A DNA stretch of 26,052 nucleotides from an uncultured Bacteroidales bacterium (GCA_934693135.1 CAKUVA010000028.1:1-26052), one strand, 5' to 3'; positions 1 to 8,291 are shown, numbered from the stretch's first letter. A program made the numbers and translations. Notes: generated by a model not told the origin, from the letters alone.

Positions 1-404
1 TAAGACGTGCCATCCTCTCCAGCAATTACCTGTGCGACAGTGCTTATAGGCAGCTCGACTTTTTCAGTCTGCTGAATAACATTGATAATCTGAGACTTTC
101 CATCACAGTTAAGATAGAGCATCGCCTCGTTTGTAGATTTAGCTTTCTCGGCGCTGAACTTTACAGTCAGTTCCTTGCCGGCAGAGCCGCTCATAGGCTC
201 AACCTTAAGCCATTCAGGGACAGATGAGAATTCCCAATCCGCCTTGGCATCGACAGTGATCTCTGTAGAGCCACCATCAGCAGGGAGGGATACGTACGAT
301 GACGAAACACGGATTTCGTCAAGATACGAAGCCTCTTCTTCTTTACAGCCGACGAATACCGTCATAGCCGCAGCAAGAACTGCTATTATATTTCTGAATT
401 TCAT
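1..404 (-). CDS. BACON-domain lipoprotein, C-terminus cut off by window edge
   Basis: The frame opens with ATG at 404 and runs off the left edge after 134 codons without a stop. The N-terminus is a lipoprotein signal peptide ending in F-V-G-C (Cys20), followed by acidic residues, so the mature protein should be lipid-anchored in an outer or cell-surface membrane. Residues about 35-112 resemble a BACON domain: a beta-rich pattern with the PADGGS turn, W-E-F, the PEWLKVEP stretch and a closing INVIQQ strand. The last visible residues (ISTVAQVIAGEDGTS) look like the start of the OB-fold domain that often follows BACON in Bacteroidetes lipoproteins; that part is inference. The gene starts 16 bp behind the stop of the TonB-dependent receptor and is almost certainly cotranscribed with it. 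The ligand is unknown. BACON domains are usually linked to carbohydrate or mucin binding, but the receptor partner is not SusC-like. Confidence 0.8.
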   Translation of the reverse strand, partial: MKFRNIIAVLAAAMTVFVGCKEEEASYLDEIRVSSSYVSLPADGGSTEITVDAKADWEFSSVPEWLKVEPMSGSAGKELTVKFSAEKAKSTNEAMLYLNCDGKSQIINVIQQTEKVELPISTVAQVIAGEDGTS

Positions 405-420
405 GATTCTTGTCTATAAA

Positions 421-3400
421 TTAGTTGAACATGTACTTGATACCTACAGATGCATACCAGCACTGTCCTATAGCATGGTTGAGAGTCCATGTCTTGGTGC
501 TGCCGCTTACAGCTGCAGGAGTAGAGAATGTAGCATATCCCTCAGCGTCAACACCCTCGTACTTGAGGATCTTTCCACTGTTAAGATCTGGATTCATATA
601 CTTACTAACTCCCCATGAAGAATTGAAGAGATTCAACAAGTTCTTGATATCAACACTTAACTGGAGGGTATTCATAGTCTTACCAGCTTTGATTCTGAAA
701 TCATGCTTATAGCTGAAATCAACACGATGAACCCATGGAGAATATACGCTATATGCCTCAGCATAATGTCCTTGATGCTTGCTAAGGTATTTATCCTTGT
801 GAACAAATGCCATATACCTGTCGCGATCATCATCAGAAACAAAACGGAACTCACGATTTGCAACCTGCTTATCTGTCGGGATATAGACTACATCATAGTT
901 ATATCCATCACCATTCATATCATTTACTGTCATATAAGAGTAGTTGTATCCACCTCTCCAAGTCTCATAAATGAAGCTGAAATGATTACCGCATTTATCA
1001 TCATGAGTAAGGGATGCAACGATACGGTCAGGAGTAACATATGAAGAATTATGAAGTCTTGCATTGTTAGGACCTTCGTATGTAGGAATGTAAGTAAATG
1101 CTGATGAAGCATCAGAACCTGGCATACCTGTAAGTTCCTTAGAAACAGTATGAGTGTAGGCTGCCATGAGATGGAGTCCCTTTACAGGAGTCATGTTCAA
1201 TGTTACATTACCTGACCAACCATAACCCTTTCCAGTATTTGTAAGGACAAATGCGTTAGGAAGATTTTTAGTGGAGGTTACTTCCTTTCCATCTGCACCC
1301 AAGCTTGTCACAGTATATGTCTTCTTGTAATCCTGATAGAGAGGACGATTGTCCACGCCATTGAATCTTGAGAAACCATCCACATCCTTTATGCTCCAGT
1401 CTGAGATGCAGACAGCATTGACAGTCTTATTGAAGATTCCTTCAGCGGTGATGCTGAATGGAAATGATGTAGGGAATGAGTAGTCCACTGCTACAGATGT
1501 CTTCCAAACCTGAGGCATCTTGAACTTACGATCTACTGCAGCGATTGATGAGCTAACCGTACCATCTTCAGGAGAGATTGTATCTGGATAACCCATAGAA
1601 ACAAGCTTATCATGAAGAGCCTTCATGGTAGCCTTTCCATTGGCATCTGTTACAAGACCACCTGCAAACTGGCTCATATCAGTCTTGGTACCACTGCTCT
1701 TCCCATCTGAGTTAAGCTTGGCGCTGTACTGTACCATGCCTGAGTTTGTAGGCATATTGGTGAAGAACACGAGAGGCAGACGACCAGAGAAAAGGCCTGT
1801 ACCACCACGGACCTTAAGGCTCTTATCGCCAAGCACATCCCATGTAAAACCTACACGAGGAGAAACTGTAAGTTTGCTTGAAGGCCACTTGCCAGTGTCA
1901 ATATGACGGCCATCAAAATCGAGATCATATACAGCCTGATTTGTCATAAGATCCTGATTGCTGAAGAACAGTCCATCGAAACGGATACCATATGTAAGCT
2001 TAAACTTATCATTGATTGACCAGTCATCCTGGGCATAGATACCTGCCTTACTGAATCTTACACGTGCAGCAGGATTTGTTTCTCCGTCATAGCCATAGGT
2101 CATACAAACAACTTCAGGTGCAGCTCCATTAAGGAAGTCATCAAGGCTTCTGTAACGATAGTAACCTGTAGCATTTCTCATATAAGAGTTATCAGCCATC
2201 TGATATTCGTAGCTAACGCCACCGACAATCTTATGGTTACCAAGATAATATGTAAGGTCATCTTTCACATTGAATACATTGTTATGAACGCCATTGTTCC
2301 AAGTGAAAAGTTCATAACCAAGAGAGATATAAGGAAGTACAGTGCTTCCATCATCATTGCGTATATCAATGAATGGGAAAGGATCTGAAGACGAACCACG
2401 ACGATCATCCAATTTTGAGTAAGTTGCAAGGAATTGATTTGAGAGCTTATCTCCAAAACGGCTATTCAAATCAAAAGAGAATGAATGAACGAGTTTGTCT
2501 GAAGAATACATCGAATTCGCATAAGACATACCATATTTGGACATACGATAGAAGGTAGAACGCTGACCACCATCCATTGACGATCCATTAGGGGCAATCC
2601 AACTCTTGTCCAATGTATAGTTGTAACGAACTGCCAGATGATGATTCTGGTTGATGTTCCAGTCTACACGGGCAAGAATCTTCTTATTGCTCTCATCAGC
2701 AGGGAAGTTCGTATAAGAACCTGTATTATATCCGTATTTTTCTTTCACAAAATCAGATACTTTCTGAAGATCCTCAAGTTTTGTACGAGAGATATAATTA
2801 TCCTCATCCATCTTCCCATCTTCAGATCCTCTCCAACGATTGGCTACAGTAGGGGTCTTCTCATACTCAAAGTTAACAAAGAAGAATAACTTATTTTTGA
2901 TGATTGGACCACCAAATGTAACACCATAGATAGTGTTGCGGTCTTTTGCCCTCGCACCAGCAATCTGCTCTTTATCAATAGAATCACCACGAAGATTCTC
3001 GTTCTTATGATATACATAAGCTGATCCCTTGAACGTGTTGGTTCCAGACTTTGTAATGGCATTGACACCACCTCCTATGAAGTTCGTCTGACGCACATCG
3101 TATGGTGAGATAACGACCTGCAACTCTTCCAAAGCATCAATAGAAATAGGGTTTCCACCGCCAGGGAGATTATCACTAAGACCGAAGTTGTTGTTAAAGT
3201 TAGCACCATCGACCGTAAAATTGGCTGTACGGCCATCTGATCCAGCAAAAGACATTCCATTTCCACCATAAGGAGAAAGACGTGTCACATCAGAGATACT
3301 TCTGTTCACTGTAGGCAGAGATGTAATCTGCTCGCTTGTGATGTTCGTTGCAGCACCGGTCTTCTCACTGCTAAACTTAGACTTCGCCTGACCGATGACA

Positions 3401-3762
3401 ACAACCTGCTCAAGGAACTCTGTAGATTCCTTAAGTGTAGCATTAAGATTGTAAGTCTCAGCAAGTTGGAGAGTTACATCTTTGAAGACAAGAGAGCTGT
3501 AACCAACAGAAGAGACCTCAACCTTGTAAGGTCCACCTGAACGCATACCATTAATGGTATACTGTCCATTTTGGTTAACAATAGCTCCGTAGACAGTACC
3601 AGATGGTTCATGAGTAGCTACCACAGCAGCTCCGACCACCGGCTCACCTTTTTCATCAGCGACACGTCCGTTCATCGAAGACGTTGTCACCTGAGCATAG
3701 GCTAGCGTACCTGCCAACATGGAAATGCCAGCAAGCAACAGATGCTTTAATGAATAATTCAT
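421..3762 (-). CDS. Oar-like TonB-dependent receptor with carboxypeptidase-regulatory-like domain
   Basis: The product has 1113 residues. A signal peptide (residues 1-23, cleavage after A-Y-A) is followed by a carboxypeptidase-regulatory-like beta-sandwich (about 29-112, GRVADEKGEPVVGA through SVGYSS). A plug domain follows (about 120-235), with DVTRLSPYGGNGMSF, the TVDGANFNN stretch and a GGGVNAITKSGTN end typical of Oar-type receptors. The remainder is a long beta-barrel rich in aromatic residues. It is predicted to be an outer-membrane importer energised by TonB-ExbBD. The family name comes from Myxococcus Oar and its Bacteroidetes homologues; substrates are generally unknown, though peptides or proteins are often proposed. 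The chain ends in M-F-N rather than a terminal Phe. A BACON lipoprotein gene starts 16 bp downstream, forming a receptor/lipoprotein pair, but it does not resemble SusD, so I would not call this a classic PUL. The upstream region has a -7 box at 3789-3796. Confidence 0.92.
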   Translation of the reverse strand: MNYSLKHLLLAGISMLAGTLAYAQVTTSSMNGRVADEKGEPVVGAAVVATHEPSGTVYGAIVNQNGQYTINGMRSGGPYKVEVSSVGYSSLVFKDVTLQLAETYNLNATLKESTEFLEQVVVIGQAKSKFSSEKTGAATNITSEQITSLPTVNRSISDVTRLSPYGGNGMSFAGSDGRTANFTVDGANFNNNFGLSDNLPGGGNPISIDALEELQVVISPYDVRQTNFIGGGVNAITKSGTNTFKGSAYVYHKNENLRGDSIDKEQIAGARAKDRNTIYGVTFGGPIIKNKLFFFVNFEYEKTPTVANRWRGSEDGKMDEDNYISRTKLEDLQKVSDFVKEKYGYNTGSYTNFPADESNKKILARVDWNINQNHHLAVRYNYTLDKSWIAPNGSSMDGGQRSTFYRMSKYGMSYANSMYSSDKLVHSFSFDLNSRFGDKLSNQFLATYSKLDDRRGSSSDPFPFIDIRNDDGSTVLPYISLGYELFTWNNGVHNNVFNVKDDLTYYLGNHKIVGGVSYEYQMADNSYMRNATGYYRYRSLDDFLNGAAPEVVCMTYGYDGETNPAARVRFSKAGIYAQDDWSINDKFKLTYGIRFDGLFFSNQDLMTNQAVYDLDFDGRHIDTGKWPSSKLTVSPRVGFTWDVLGDKSLKVRGGTGLFSGRLPLVFFTNMPTNSGMVQYSAKLNSDGKSSGTKTDMSQFAGGLVTDANGKATMKALHDKLVSMGYPDTISPEDGTVSSSIAAVDRKFKMPQVWKTSVAVDYSFPTSFPFSITAEGIFNKTVNAVCISDWSIKDVDGFSRFNGVDNRPLYQDYKKTYTVTSLGADGKEVTSTKNLPNAFVLTNTGKGYGWSGNVTLNMTPVKGLHLMAAYTHTVSKELTGMPGSDASSAFTYIPTYEGPNNARLHNSSYVTPDRIVASLTHDDKCGNHFSFIYETWRGGYNYSYMTVNDMNGDGYNYDVVYIPTDKQVANREFRFVSDDDRDRYMAFVHKDKYLSKHQGHYAEAYSVYSPWVHRVDFSYKHDFRIKAGKTMNTLQLSVDIKNLLNLFNSSWGVSKYMNPDLNSGKILKYEGVDAEGYATFSTPAAVSGSTKTWTLNHAIGQCWYASVGIKYMFN

Positions 3763-3788
3763 AGAGGTAATATTGTTATTATTTAGTG

Positions 3789-3796
3789 CAAAGTTA
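3789..3796 (-). promoter_or_regulatory. -7 box of TonB receptor promoter
   Basis: Read on the minus strand this is TAACTTTG, a full match to the Bacteroidetes -7 consensus TAnnTTTG. It lies 27 bp before the receptor ATG. No convincing TTTG -33 element sits at the usual 19-20 bp, so the assignment rests on the -7 box alone. Confidence 0.5.
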
Positions 3797-3856
3797 TTAT
3801 TTTACTAACAAATATGAAAATATAAAACAATTAAATATCAATAAATTATAATTTAT

Positions 3857-3887
3857 TTTGCTTTCTCGGAATAAAGATGTACCTTTG
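3857..3887 (+). promoter_or_regulatory. Bacteroidetes-type promoter of metK leader
   Basis: TTTG at 3857-3860 and TACCTTTG at 3880-3887 are separated by 19 bp, which matches the primary sigma factor consensus (TTTG, 19-20 bp, TAnnTTTG). Transcription should start about 5-8 bp further, right at the 5' edge of the riboswitch aptamer, leaving a leader of roughly 230 nt before metK. Confidence 0.8.
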
Positions 3888-3891
3888 CACA

Positions 3892-3950
3892 AACGTTGTG
3901 GAGAGATTTGCCTGCTTGCAACCACGTTAAAAAATGCTAAAATGTTGACA
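3892..3950 (+). promoter_or_regulatory. SAM-II (metA motif) riboswitch aptamer candidate upstream of metK
   Basis: The segment has the order of conserved blocks I associate with the SAM-II class: a short stem strand GTGG (3898-3901), AGAGATTTG, the CTGCTTGCAA block, the partner strand CCAC (3922-3925), an A-rich linker (3929-3934) and TGCTAAAA (3935-3942). AACGTT (3892-3897) could also pair with AATGTT (3941-3946) with one G-U. It sits directly after a consensus promoter and before metK, the gene for SAM synthesis, which is the expected target. SAM-II aptamers occur in Alphaproteobacteria and Bacteroidetes. A SAM-I variant was considered, but the compact length and the linker plus GCTAAA end fit SAM-II better. 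The distal pseudoknot pairing was not fully resolved by eye. Confidence 0.75.
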
Positions 3951-3954
3951 AATT

Positions 3955-3976
3955 GACCTCTGGCGTTAACGAGGTC
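3955..3976 (+). promoter_or_regulatory. Hairpin between aptamer and terminator in metK leader
   Basis: GACCTC (3955-3960) and GAGGTC (3971-3976) form a perfect 6-bp stem around a 10-nt loop. It has no T-run, so it is not a terminator. It probably acts as a spacer that brings the aptamer close to the expression platform. Confidence 0.5.
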
Positions 3977-4006
3977 GCTTTCATATCAATGTTTTGTGTT
4001 TTTGTG

Positions 4007-4035
4007 ACGTCTCCACATTCGTGGGGCGTTTTTTT
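4007..4035 (+). terminator. Intrinsic terminator of the metK riboswitch expression platform
   Basis: The arms ACGTCTCCAC (4007-4016) and GTGGGGCGT (4021-4029) pair around a 4-nt loop with one bulged T and one G-U pair, and seven T residues follow at 4029-4035. The terminator lies inside the leader 86 bp before the metK ATG, so it must be conditional. Its 5' arm can instead pair with the aptamer's first strand (see findings). Confidence 0.8.
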
Positions 4036-4121
4036 GTACCCAAACGGCTGCAGGATGCCGTTAAATAATATTGACGCAGGGGCCTGCACAACCTACGGTT
4101 TAGAATTAACAAATATTGTAT

Positions 4122-5438
4122 ATGAACTACTTATTCACATCAGAATCTGTCTCAGAAGGGCATCCTGACAAGGTCGCAGACCAAATTTCCGATGCTATCT
4201 TGGACGAATTTCTCAGACAGGACAATGAATCAAAAGTGGCCTGCGAGACATTTTGTAGCACAGGTCTCGTAGTAGTCGGAGGTGAAGTACGTGCCGAGCA
4301 TGCATACGTAGACATCCAGTCCACAGTGCGCAAGGTTATAAACCGCATCGGCTATAACAAGGCCGACTATATGTTCGATGGCAACTCTTGCGGAGTACTT
4401 TCCGCTATCCATGAGCAAAGCGCAGACATCAATAGAGGTGTAGTACGTAGCGACCCGGAGGAGCAAGGCGCTGGAGACCAAGGAATGATGTTCGGTTATG
4501 CGTGCCGCGATACAGAAGAATACATGCCGCTTCCGCTCGCACTTTCGCACCGCACACTTCAAGTTTTGGCCGACATAAGGAAAAATAGCATTGACCTAAT
4601 GCCTTACCTTCGTCCTGATGCGAAGTCTCAATTCACCATCGAGTATGACGAGAATAACCGCCCAGTCCGTGTGCACACTATTGTGGTCTCCACCCAGCAT
4701 GATGAATTCGTCGCCCCTGAGCTTGGAAAAATGGAATACAGCGAAGCTGTCCGTCAATTTGGACAAGAAAGAGTGGATAAGGCAATGCATGATAAAATAG
4801 AGAAGGATGTCAGGGAAATTCTCCTGCCTAAAGTCATTGAAACACTTCCGGAGAAAACAGCAGCTCTCTTCGATGCTAACTTCATTCTTCATGTAAATCC
4901 GACTGGAAAGTTCGTAATTGGAGGTCCACATGGTGACACCGGCCTCACAGGACGTAAAATTATAGTTGACACCTATGGCGGACGCGGAGCACACGGCGGC
5001 GGAGCCTTCTCCGGAAAAGACCCTTCAAAAGTCGACCGCTCTGCTGCATACGCAGCAAGATATATCGCCAAAAACCTCGTAGCAGCAGGTGTAGCTGACG
5101 AAATTTTGGTACAATTAGCTTACGCAATAGGTGTAGCAGAACCTGTAAGTATTTTTGTAAATACCTATGGTACAGCAGCAAAAGGACTTAATGATGCATT
5201 CATCGCAGAAAAAGTAGGCAAGATATTTGACCTCCGCCCTGCGAAAATCATAGAGAAATTTCAGCTCAAAAATCCTATCTATGAGCCAACTGCAAGTTAT
5301 GGACATGTAGGACGCAAACCTTATACAAAGGCTGTCAAGGTTATCCGCGACGGAAAAGAAGTAGAGAAAGTCCTCCAATTCTTCGGATGGGAACTTCTTG
5401 ATTCGGTAGATAAGGTCAAAGAAGCATTCGGTCTGTAG
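4122..5438 (+). CDS. metK: S-adenosylmethionine synthase
   Basis: The enzyme makes SAM from methionine and ATP in the cytoplasm, with release of phosphate and diphosphate. I start it at ATG 4122, giving 438 residues that begin [17 protein letters not shown]; an in-frame TTG at 4116 is less likely. The N-terminal GHPDK motif (residues 13-17) carries the catalytic His and Mg-binding Asp. [12 protein letters not shown] matches the first family signature, and [19 protein letters not shown] matches the phosphate-binding glycine-rich loop and metal/K+ region. Length is normal for Bacteroidetes. The leader contains a SAM-II-like aptamer and a terminator, so expression is expected to fall when SAM is abundant. 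The gene ends 7 bp from the convergent smpB stop, with no terminator between them. Confidence 0.98.
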   Translation: MNYLFTSESVSEGHPDKVADQISDAILDEFLRQDNESKVACETFCSTGLVVVGGEVRAEHAYVDIQSTVRKVINRIGYNKADYMFDGNSCGVLSAIHEQSADINRGVVRSDPEEQGAGDQGMMFGYACRDTEEYMPLPLALSHRTLQVLADIRKNSIDLMPYLRPDAKSQFTIEYDENNRPVRVHTIVVSTQHDEFVAPELGKMEYSEAVRQFGQERVDKAMHDKIEKDVREILLPKVIETLPEKTAALFDANFILHVNPTGKFVIGGPHGDTGLTGRKIIVDTYGGRGAHGGGAFSGKDPSKVDRSAAYAARYIAKNLVAAGVADEILVQLAYAIGVAEPVSIFVNTYGTAAKGLNDAFIAEKVGKIFDLRPAKIIEKFQLKNPIYEPTASYGHVGRKPYTKAVKVIRDGKEVEKVLQFFGWELLDSVDKVKEAFGL

Positions 5439-5445
5439 ATGTAGA

Positions 5446-5898
5446 CTATTCGCCGCGTTCCATTTCGCGGCGGATATCTTTCTCCTTAATAGACTGACGT
5501 TTATCGTACTGCTTCTTTCCTCGGGCCAGTGCGATATTCAGCTTAGCATAACCATTTTCTGCAATATAGAGCCTTACCGCTACAATGGTGAGGCCCTTTT
5601 CTTTTACCTTTTGCTGAAGATGGATAAGCTCACGTTTCTGTAAAAGAAGCTTACGGTCTCGAAGAGGAGCATGCTGTCCCCAAGAGCCCCAAGTATATAG
5701 TGATATGTTTATACCCCTCACATAAAGTTGCCCATGATCGAAATAGCAGAATGCGTCAGACATGGAAGCTTTCCCTGCCCTAATGGATTTTATTTCGGTC
5801 CCCACAAGAACTATTCCGGCAGTATATGTTTCCAAAAACTCGTAATCAAACGAAGCCCTCTTGTTATTGATATTGACTCTACTTTTCGCTTTCGGCAT
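5446..5898 (-). CDS. smpB: SsrA-binding protein SmpB
   Basis: SmpB binds tmRNA and delivers it to stalled ribosomes for trans-translation. The 150-residue product has the usual length and layout: a basic start with the [20 protein letters not shown] block, the [18 protein letters not shown] signature, the [12 protein letters not shown] segment and the basic tail [16 protein letters not shown] that inserts into the decoding centre. The start ATG at 5898 follows a short leader from a -7 box at 5942-5949. The gene is convergent with metK (7 bp between stops) and divergent from miaA. The tmRNA gene itself is not in this window. Confidence 0.97.
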   Translation of the reverse strand: MPKAKSRVNINNKRASFDYEFLETYTAGIVLVGTEIKSIRAGKASMSDAFCYFDHGQLYVRGINISLYTWGSWGQHAPLRDRKLLLQKRELIHLQQKVKEKGLTIVAVRLYIAENGYAKLNIALARGKKQYDKRQSIKEKDIRREMERGE

Positions 5899-5941
5899 GA
5901 TAAAATTCTTATTTTAAAGCACCGCTTAATATGCGGAAATA

Positions 5942-5949
5942 CAAAGATA
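5942..5949 (-). promoter_or_regulatory. -7 box of smpB promoter
   Basis: The minus strand reads TATCTTTG, a full match to TAnnTTTG, 43 bp before the smpB ATG. No clear -33 element is seen. The region upstream of this box overlaps the miaA -7 box, so the two divergent promoters share a few dozen bases. Confidence 0.5.
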
Positions 5950-5962
5950 TGGAAATTATCGT

Positions 5963-5970
5963 TAATTTTG
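5963..5970 (+). promoter_or_regulatory. -7 box of miaA promoter
   Basis: TAATTTTG matches TAnnTTTG and lies 20 bp before ATG 5991. Its position supports 5991 rather than the in-frame ATG at 5931 as the miaA start, because 5931 would lie upstream of the transcription start. No clear -33 TTTG is present. Confidence 0.4.
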
Positions 5971-5990
5971 TATCATATAAAGATAAACAC

Positions 5991-6980
5991 ATGCCAACAA
6001 AGAATCCATACAGCAACACAATGATTGCAGATTTACCGGAACCCGAGGAAATTCGTGCAAGTGAAATACTTGAAAGTTTTCAAAAAGGAGAAATTGACCT
6101 TATATGTGTTTTAGGGCCTACAGCCTCTGGAAAGACAAGATATGCCGTTGCTCTCGCAAGAGAATTGAACCGGATTGCTGATATCAATGAAGGTAAAGTT
6201 GGAGCTGAAATTCTTTCCGGAGATTCAAGACAAGTCTACAGAGGCATGGACATAGGCACCGGCAAAGACATAAATGAATATGGAGAGATCCCCTACCACC
6301 TCATAGACATAGTGGACGCCGGCACTAAATTCGATCTCTACCAATATCAGAAAGCATTCGAGAACTCCTACAAAGATATAATCGACAGAGGAGGCATACC
6401 TATATTATGTGGCGGTTCCGGGCTCTATATTGAAGCCGCAACCTGTGGATATTCAATTCCTGATGTACCACCATCTCAAGAATTGAGGGATAGTCTGGAA
6501 GAGAAAAGCACGGAAGAACTTGTGTCAATGTTAGCATCACTCAAACCGCTCCACAACACTACAGACACTGACACGCGCAAACGACTTGTCAGAGCTATAG
6601 AAATTGCCGTATGGCAAAAAAGACATCCCGCGGAGAACACTAACTACTTACCTAAGAAAACCTATTATATAGGCACATTAGTTTCACGAGAAGAACGCAA
6701 CAAACGAATTGATGCAAGGCTCAATGCAAGGATAGAAGAAGGAATGGCAGATGAAGTTCGCGGACTTCTTGAGAAAGGAATTTCCCCTGAAAATCTCACC
6801 TACTACGGACTTGAATACAAATTTGTAACACAATATGTCTTAGGGATTTTATCCATAGATGAAATGAAGACTCTACTCGGAAATGCAATTCATCAATTTG
6901 CAAAAAGACAGATGACATGGTTCAGAGGTATGGAACGCAAAGGTCTGAAAATACATTGGACTAATCCTGATAGTCTCTGA
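5991..6980 (+). CDS. miaA: tRNA dimethylallyltransferase
   Basis: MiaA transfers the dimethylallyl group of DMAPP to N6 of A37 in tRNAs that read codons starting with U, forming i6A. With ATG 5991 the protein has 329 residues; ATG 5931 would add 20 residues but precedes the likely promoter, and ATG 6021 is also possible. The P-loop GPTASGKT lies at residues 42-49, followed by the DSRQVYRGMDIGTGK motif, YHLIDIVDAGTKFDLYQYQ, the GGSGLYIEAATCGY substrate-channel motif and TDTRKRLVRAIEI in the tRNA-binding part. The roughly 40 residues before the P-loop are longer than in E. coli MiaA. It is divergent from smpB and its stop lies 6 bp from the convergent trmB stop. No miaB is seen nearby. Confidence 0.96.
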   Translation: MPTKNPYSNTMIADLPEPEEIRASEILESFQKGEIDLICVLGPTASGKTRYAVALARELNRIADINEGKVGAEILSGDSRQVYRGMDIGTGKDINEYGEIPYHLIDIVDAGTKFDLYQYQKAFENSYKDIIDRGGIPILCGGSGLYIEAATCGYSIPDVPPSQELRDSLEEKSTEELVSMLASLKPLHNTTDTDTRKRLVRAIEIAVWQKRHPAENTNYLPKKTYYIGTLVSREERNKRIDARLNARIEEGMADEVRGLLEKGISPENLTYYGLEYKFVTQYVLGILSIDEMKTLLGNAIHQFAKRQMTWFRGMERKGLKIHWTNPDSL

Positions 6981-6986
6981 TAAAGG

Positions 6987-7850
6987 TCAATGTTTCCTCG
7001 ATGCCTGAAGGCTACCTGGGAGAAAACGCGGAGCCTCCGACTCACGCCAATATGCTGTATCAAATTCAGGTGTAACATACTCTCCCTCATGATCTATCGT
7101 GAATGCAATATAATTTATCTTAAAGCCTTGAGAGAGGAAATTCTGTTCATAGAAAGTCTGTACTGCGAACAATGCGTCCACTGCAGCCTTTCCACAAACA
7201 GATGAATATTCAGACGAATACATAGCACCTTCCCCATCGCCTGCGCCTTCCCCATAAAGGTCTGAAGTAGAAGCTAATACATGAAGATTATTAGCAGCAC
7301 ATACAGCCTTTGTATATTCATAAAGGAATGTACTATCAGTCTTTAGGTGTATTATTCCCCCTGACTTTAAAAAATGTCTATACCTTTCAAGAAACATTGG
7401 ACTGGTAAGACGGCTATTTTCACTCTTCATCTGAGGATCAGAGAAAGTAAGCCATATTTCCGAGATTTCTCCAGGTGCAAAAAAAGCCTCAATGAATTCA
7501 ATCCTGGTTCGCAGAAATGCCACATTTGGCAAGTCATTTTCTGTAGCATATTTGGCCCCTTTCCATAGCCTCGCGCCTTTTATATCAACGCCTATATAAT
7601 TACAGTCCTGATTCTTTTCCGCAAGACCGACTGTATATTCCCCTTTTCCACAACCGAGTTCAAGCACCACTGGACAGTTTCTATCATGAAACATCATACT
7701 GCTCCAATGTCCTTTAATAGGATGATTTTTCAATTGGAGAGGAGTCCATGAAGAATCATTCTTTCTATCAAGCACCTCTTCTGATGAAGGTTGAAGGAGA
7801 CAAGAGAAAGTCTCATTTTCACTGAATTTCTTTAATTTGCCGTGCCCCAT
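6987..7850 (-). CDS. trmB: tRNA (guanine-N7-)-methyltransferase
   Basis: TrmB uses SAM to form m7G, usually at position 46 of tRNA. The 287-residue protein has motif I VVLELGCGKGEY (61-72), then YIGVDIKGARLWKGAKYA, and the family motif LTFSDPQMK followed by RLTSPMFLERY. This matches the Bacteroidetes form, which lacks the basic KKRHHKRR run of E. coli TrmB after the catalytic Asp-Pro. A GEGAGDGEG stretch comes before MYSSEY and looks like a flexible loop. The C-terminus keeps the late motif with FKINYIAFTIDHEGEYV. It is the last gene of the trxA-led operon, starting 3 bp after the gldH-like stop. Confidence 0.93.
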   Translation of the reverse strand: MGHGKLKKFSENETFSCLLQPSSEEVLDRKNDSSWTPLQLKNHPIKGHWSSMMFHDRNCPVVLELGCGKGEYTVGLAEKNQDCNYIGVDIKGARLWKGAKYATENDLPNVAFLRTRIEFIEAFFAPGEISEIWLTFSDPQMKSENSRLTSPMFLERYRHFLKSGGIIHLKTDSTFLYEYTKAVCAANNLHVLASTSDLYGEGAGDGEGAMYSSEYSSVCGKAAVDALFAVQTFYEQNFLSQGFKINYIAFTIDHEGEYVTPEFDTAYWRESEAPRFLPGSLQASRKH

Positions 7851-7853
7851 TAT

Positions 7854-8291
7854 CTATATGGAATTATCAGATTTCACTCTTTCAACTCGGACTCCCATGC
7901 CATTAAACTTATACTTACGCAAAGAATCCTCCGGCACCTTGATATAAAGATGCCAAACGCCTGCCTTTATAGGCCTAATATTTTCTCGGTACAGAAGATA
8001 TCCTACATCAATGACAACATTTTCTTCATATTGCTTACCTTCCGGAGACTCCCACATCATGTCCAACGGCATCGTTATGAAAGGCTCAGAATTATGACCC
8101 TTTCCTCCAAAGAATGTCATCAACGAAATGTTATACGATATCGTAGAATCCGCCATATCGATATTGAAGCAGAATCTTCCATAAGCATCTCTATCTGATG
8201 TAGGCTCGAAAAACTCGTCGGACACAGGTCGAGAGCATGCAAATGGAAGCATGACTGTCAATAGAACCCATATCAATACTTTCTTATTCAT
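7854..8291 (-). CDS. gldH: GldH-like lipoprotein
   Basis: The 145-residue product begins with a lipoprotein signal peptide, with the lipobox ending at Cys19 (L-P-F-A-C). The mature part is a single small beta-rich domain, with DEFFEP, FCFNIDMADSTISYNISL, a middle TMPLDMMWESPEGK strand pair and a closing GVRVERVKSD strand. This pattern matches GldH, a lipoprotein required for gliding in Flavobacterium but widely kept in non-motile Bacteroidetes, where its role is unclear. Context supports the call, since gldH typically sits next to the PSP1/ricT gene. The chosen ATG at 8291 overlaps the ricT stop by 8 bp; the longer open frame up to 8525 has no signal peptide and only shadows ricT. No other gld genes are in the window. 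A different small lipoprotein remains possible. Confidence 0.62.
   Translation of the reverse strand: MNKKVLIWVLLTVMLPFACSRPVSDEFFEPTSDRDAYGRFCFNIDMADSTISYNISLMTFFGGKGHNSEPFITMPLDMMWESPEGKQYEENVVIDVGYLLYRENIRPIKAGVWHLYIKVPEDSLRKYKFNGMGVRVERVKSDNSI

Noticed and set aside
3892..3950. SAM-I riboswitch call for the metK leader
   Set aside because: Some blocks look similar (GTGGAGAGA, GCAACCAC), but the long P3 and P4 arms of SAM-I are absent and the compact order fits SAM-II.
4230..4994. Open frames on the minus strand antisense to metK
   Set aside because: They have no family motifs, no promoter or neighbours, and lie opposite strongly conserved metK signatures.
5931..5990. miaA start at ATG 5931
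   Set aside because: This would lie upstream of the likely -7 box at 5963-5970 and adds residues unlike any MiaA N-terminus; 5991 is preferred, though not proven.
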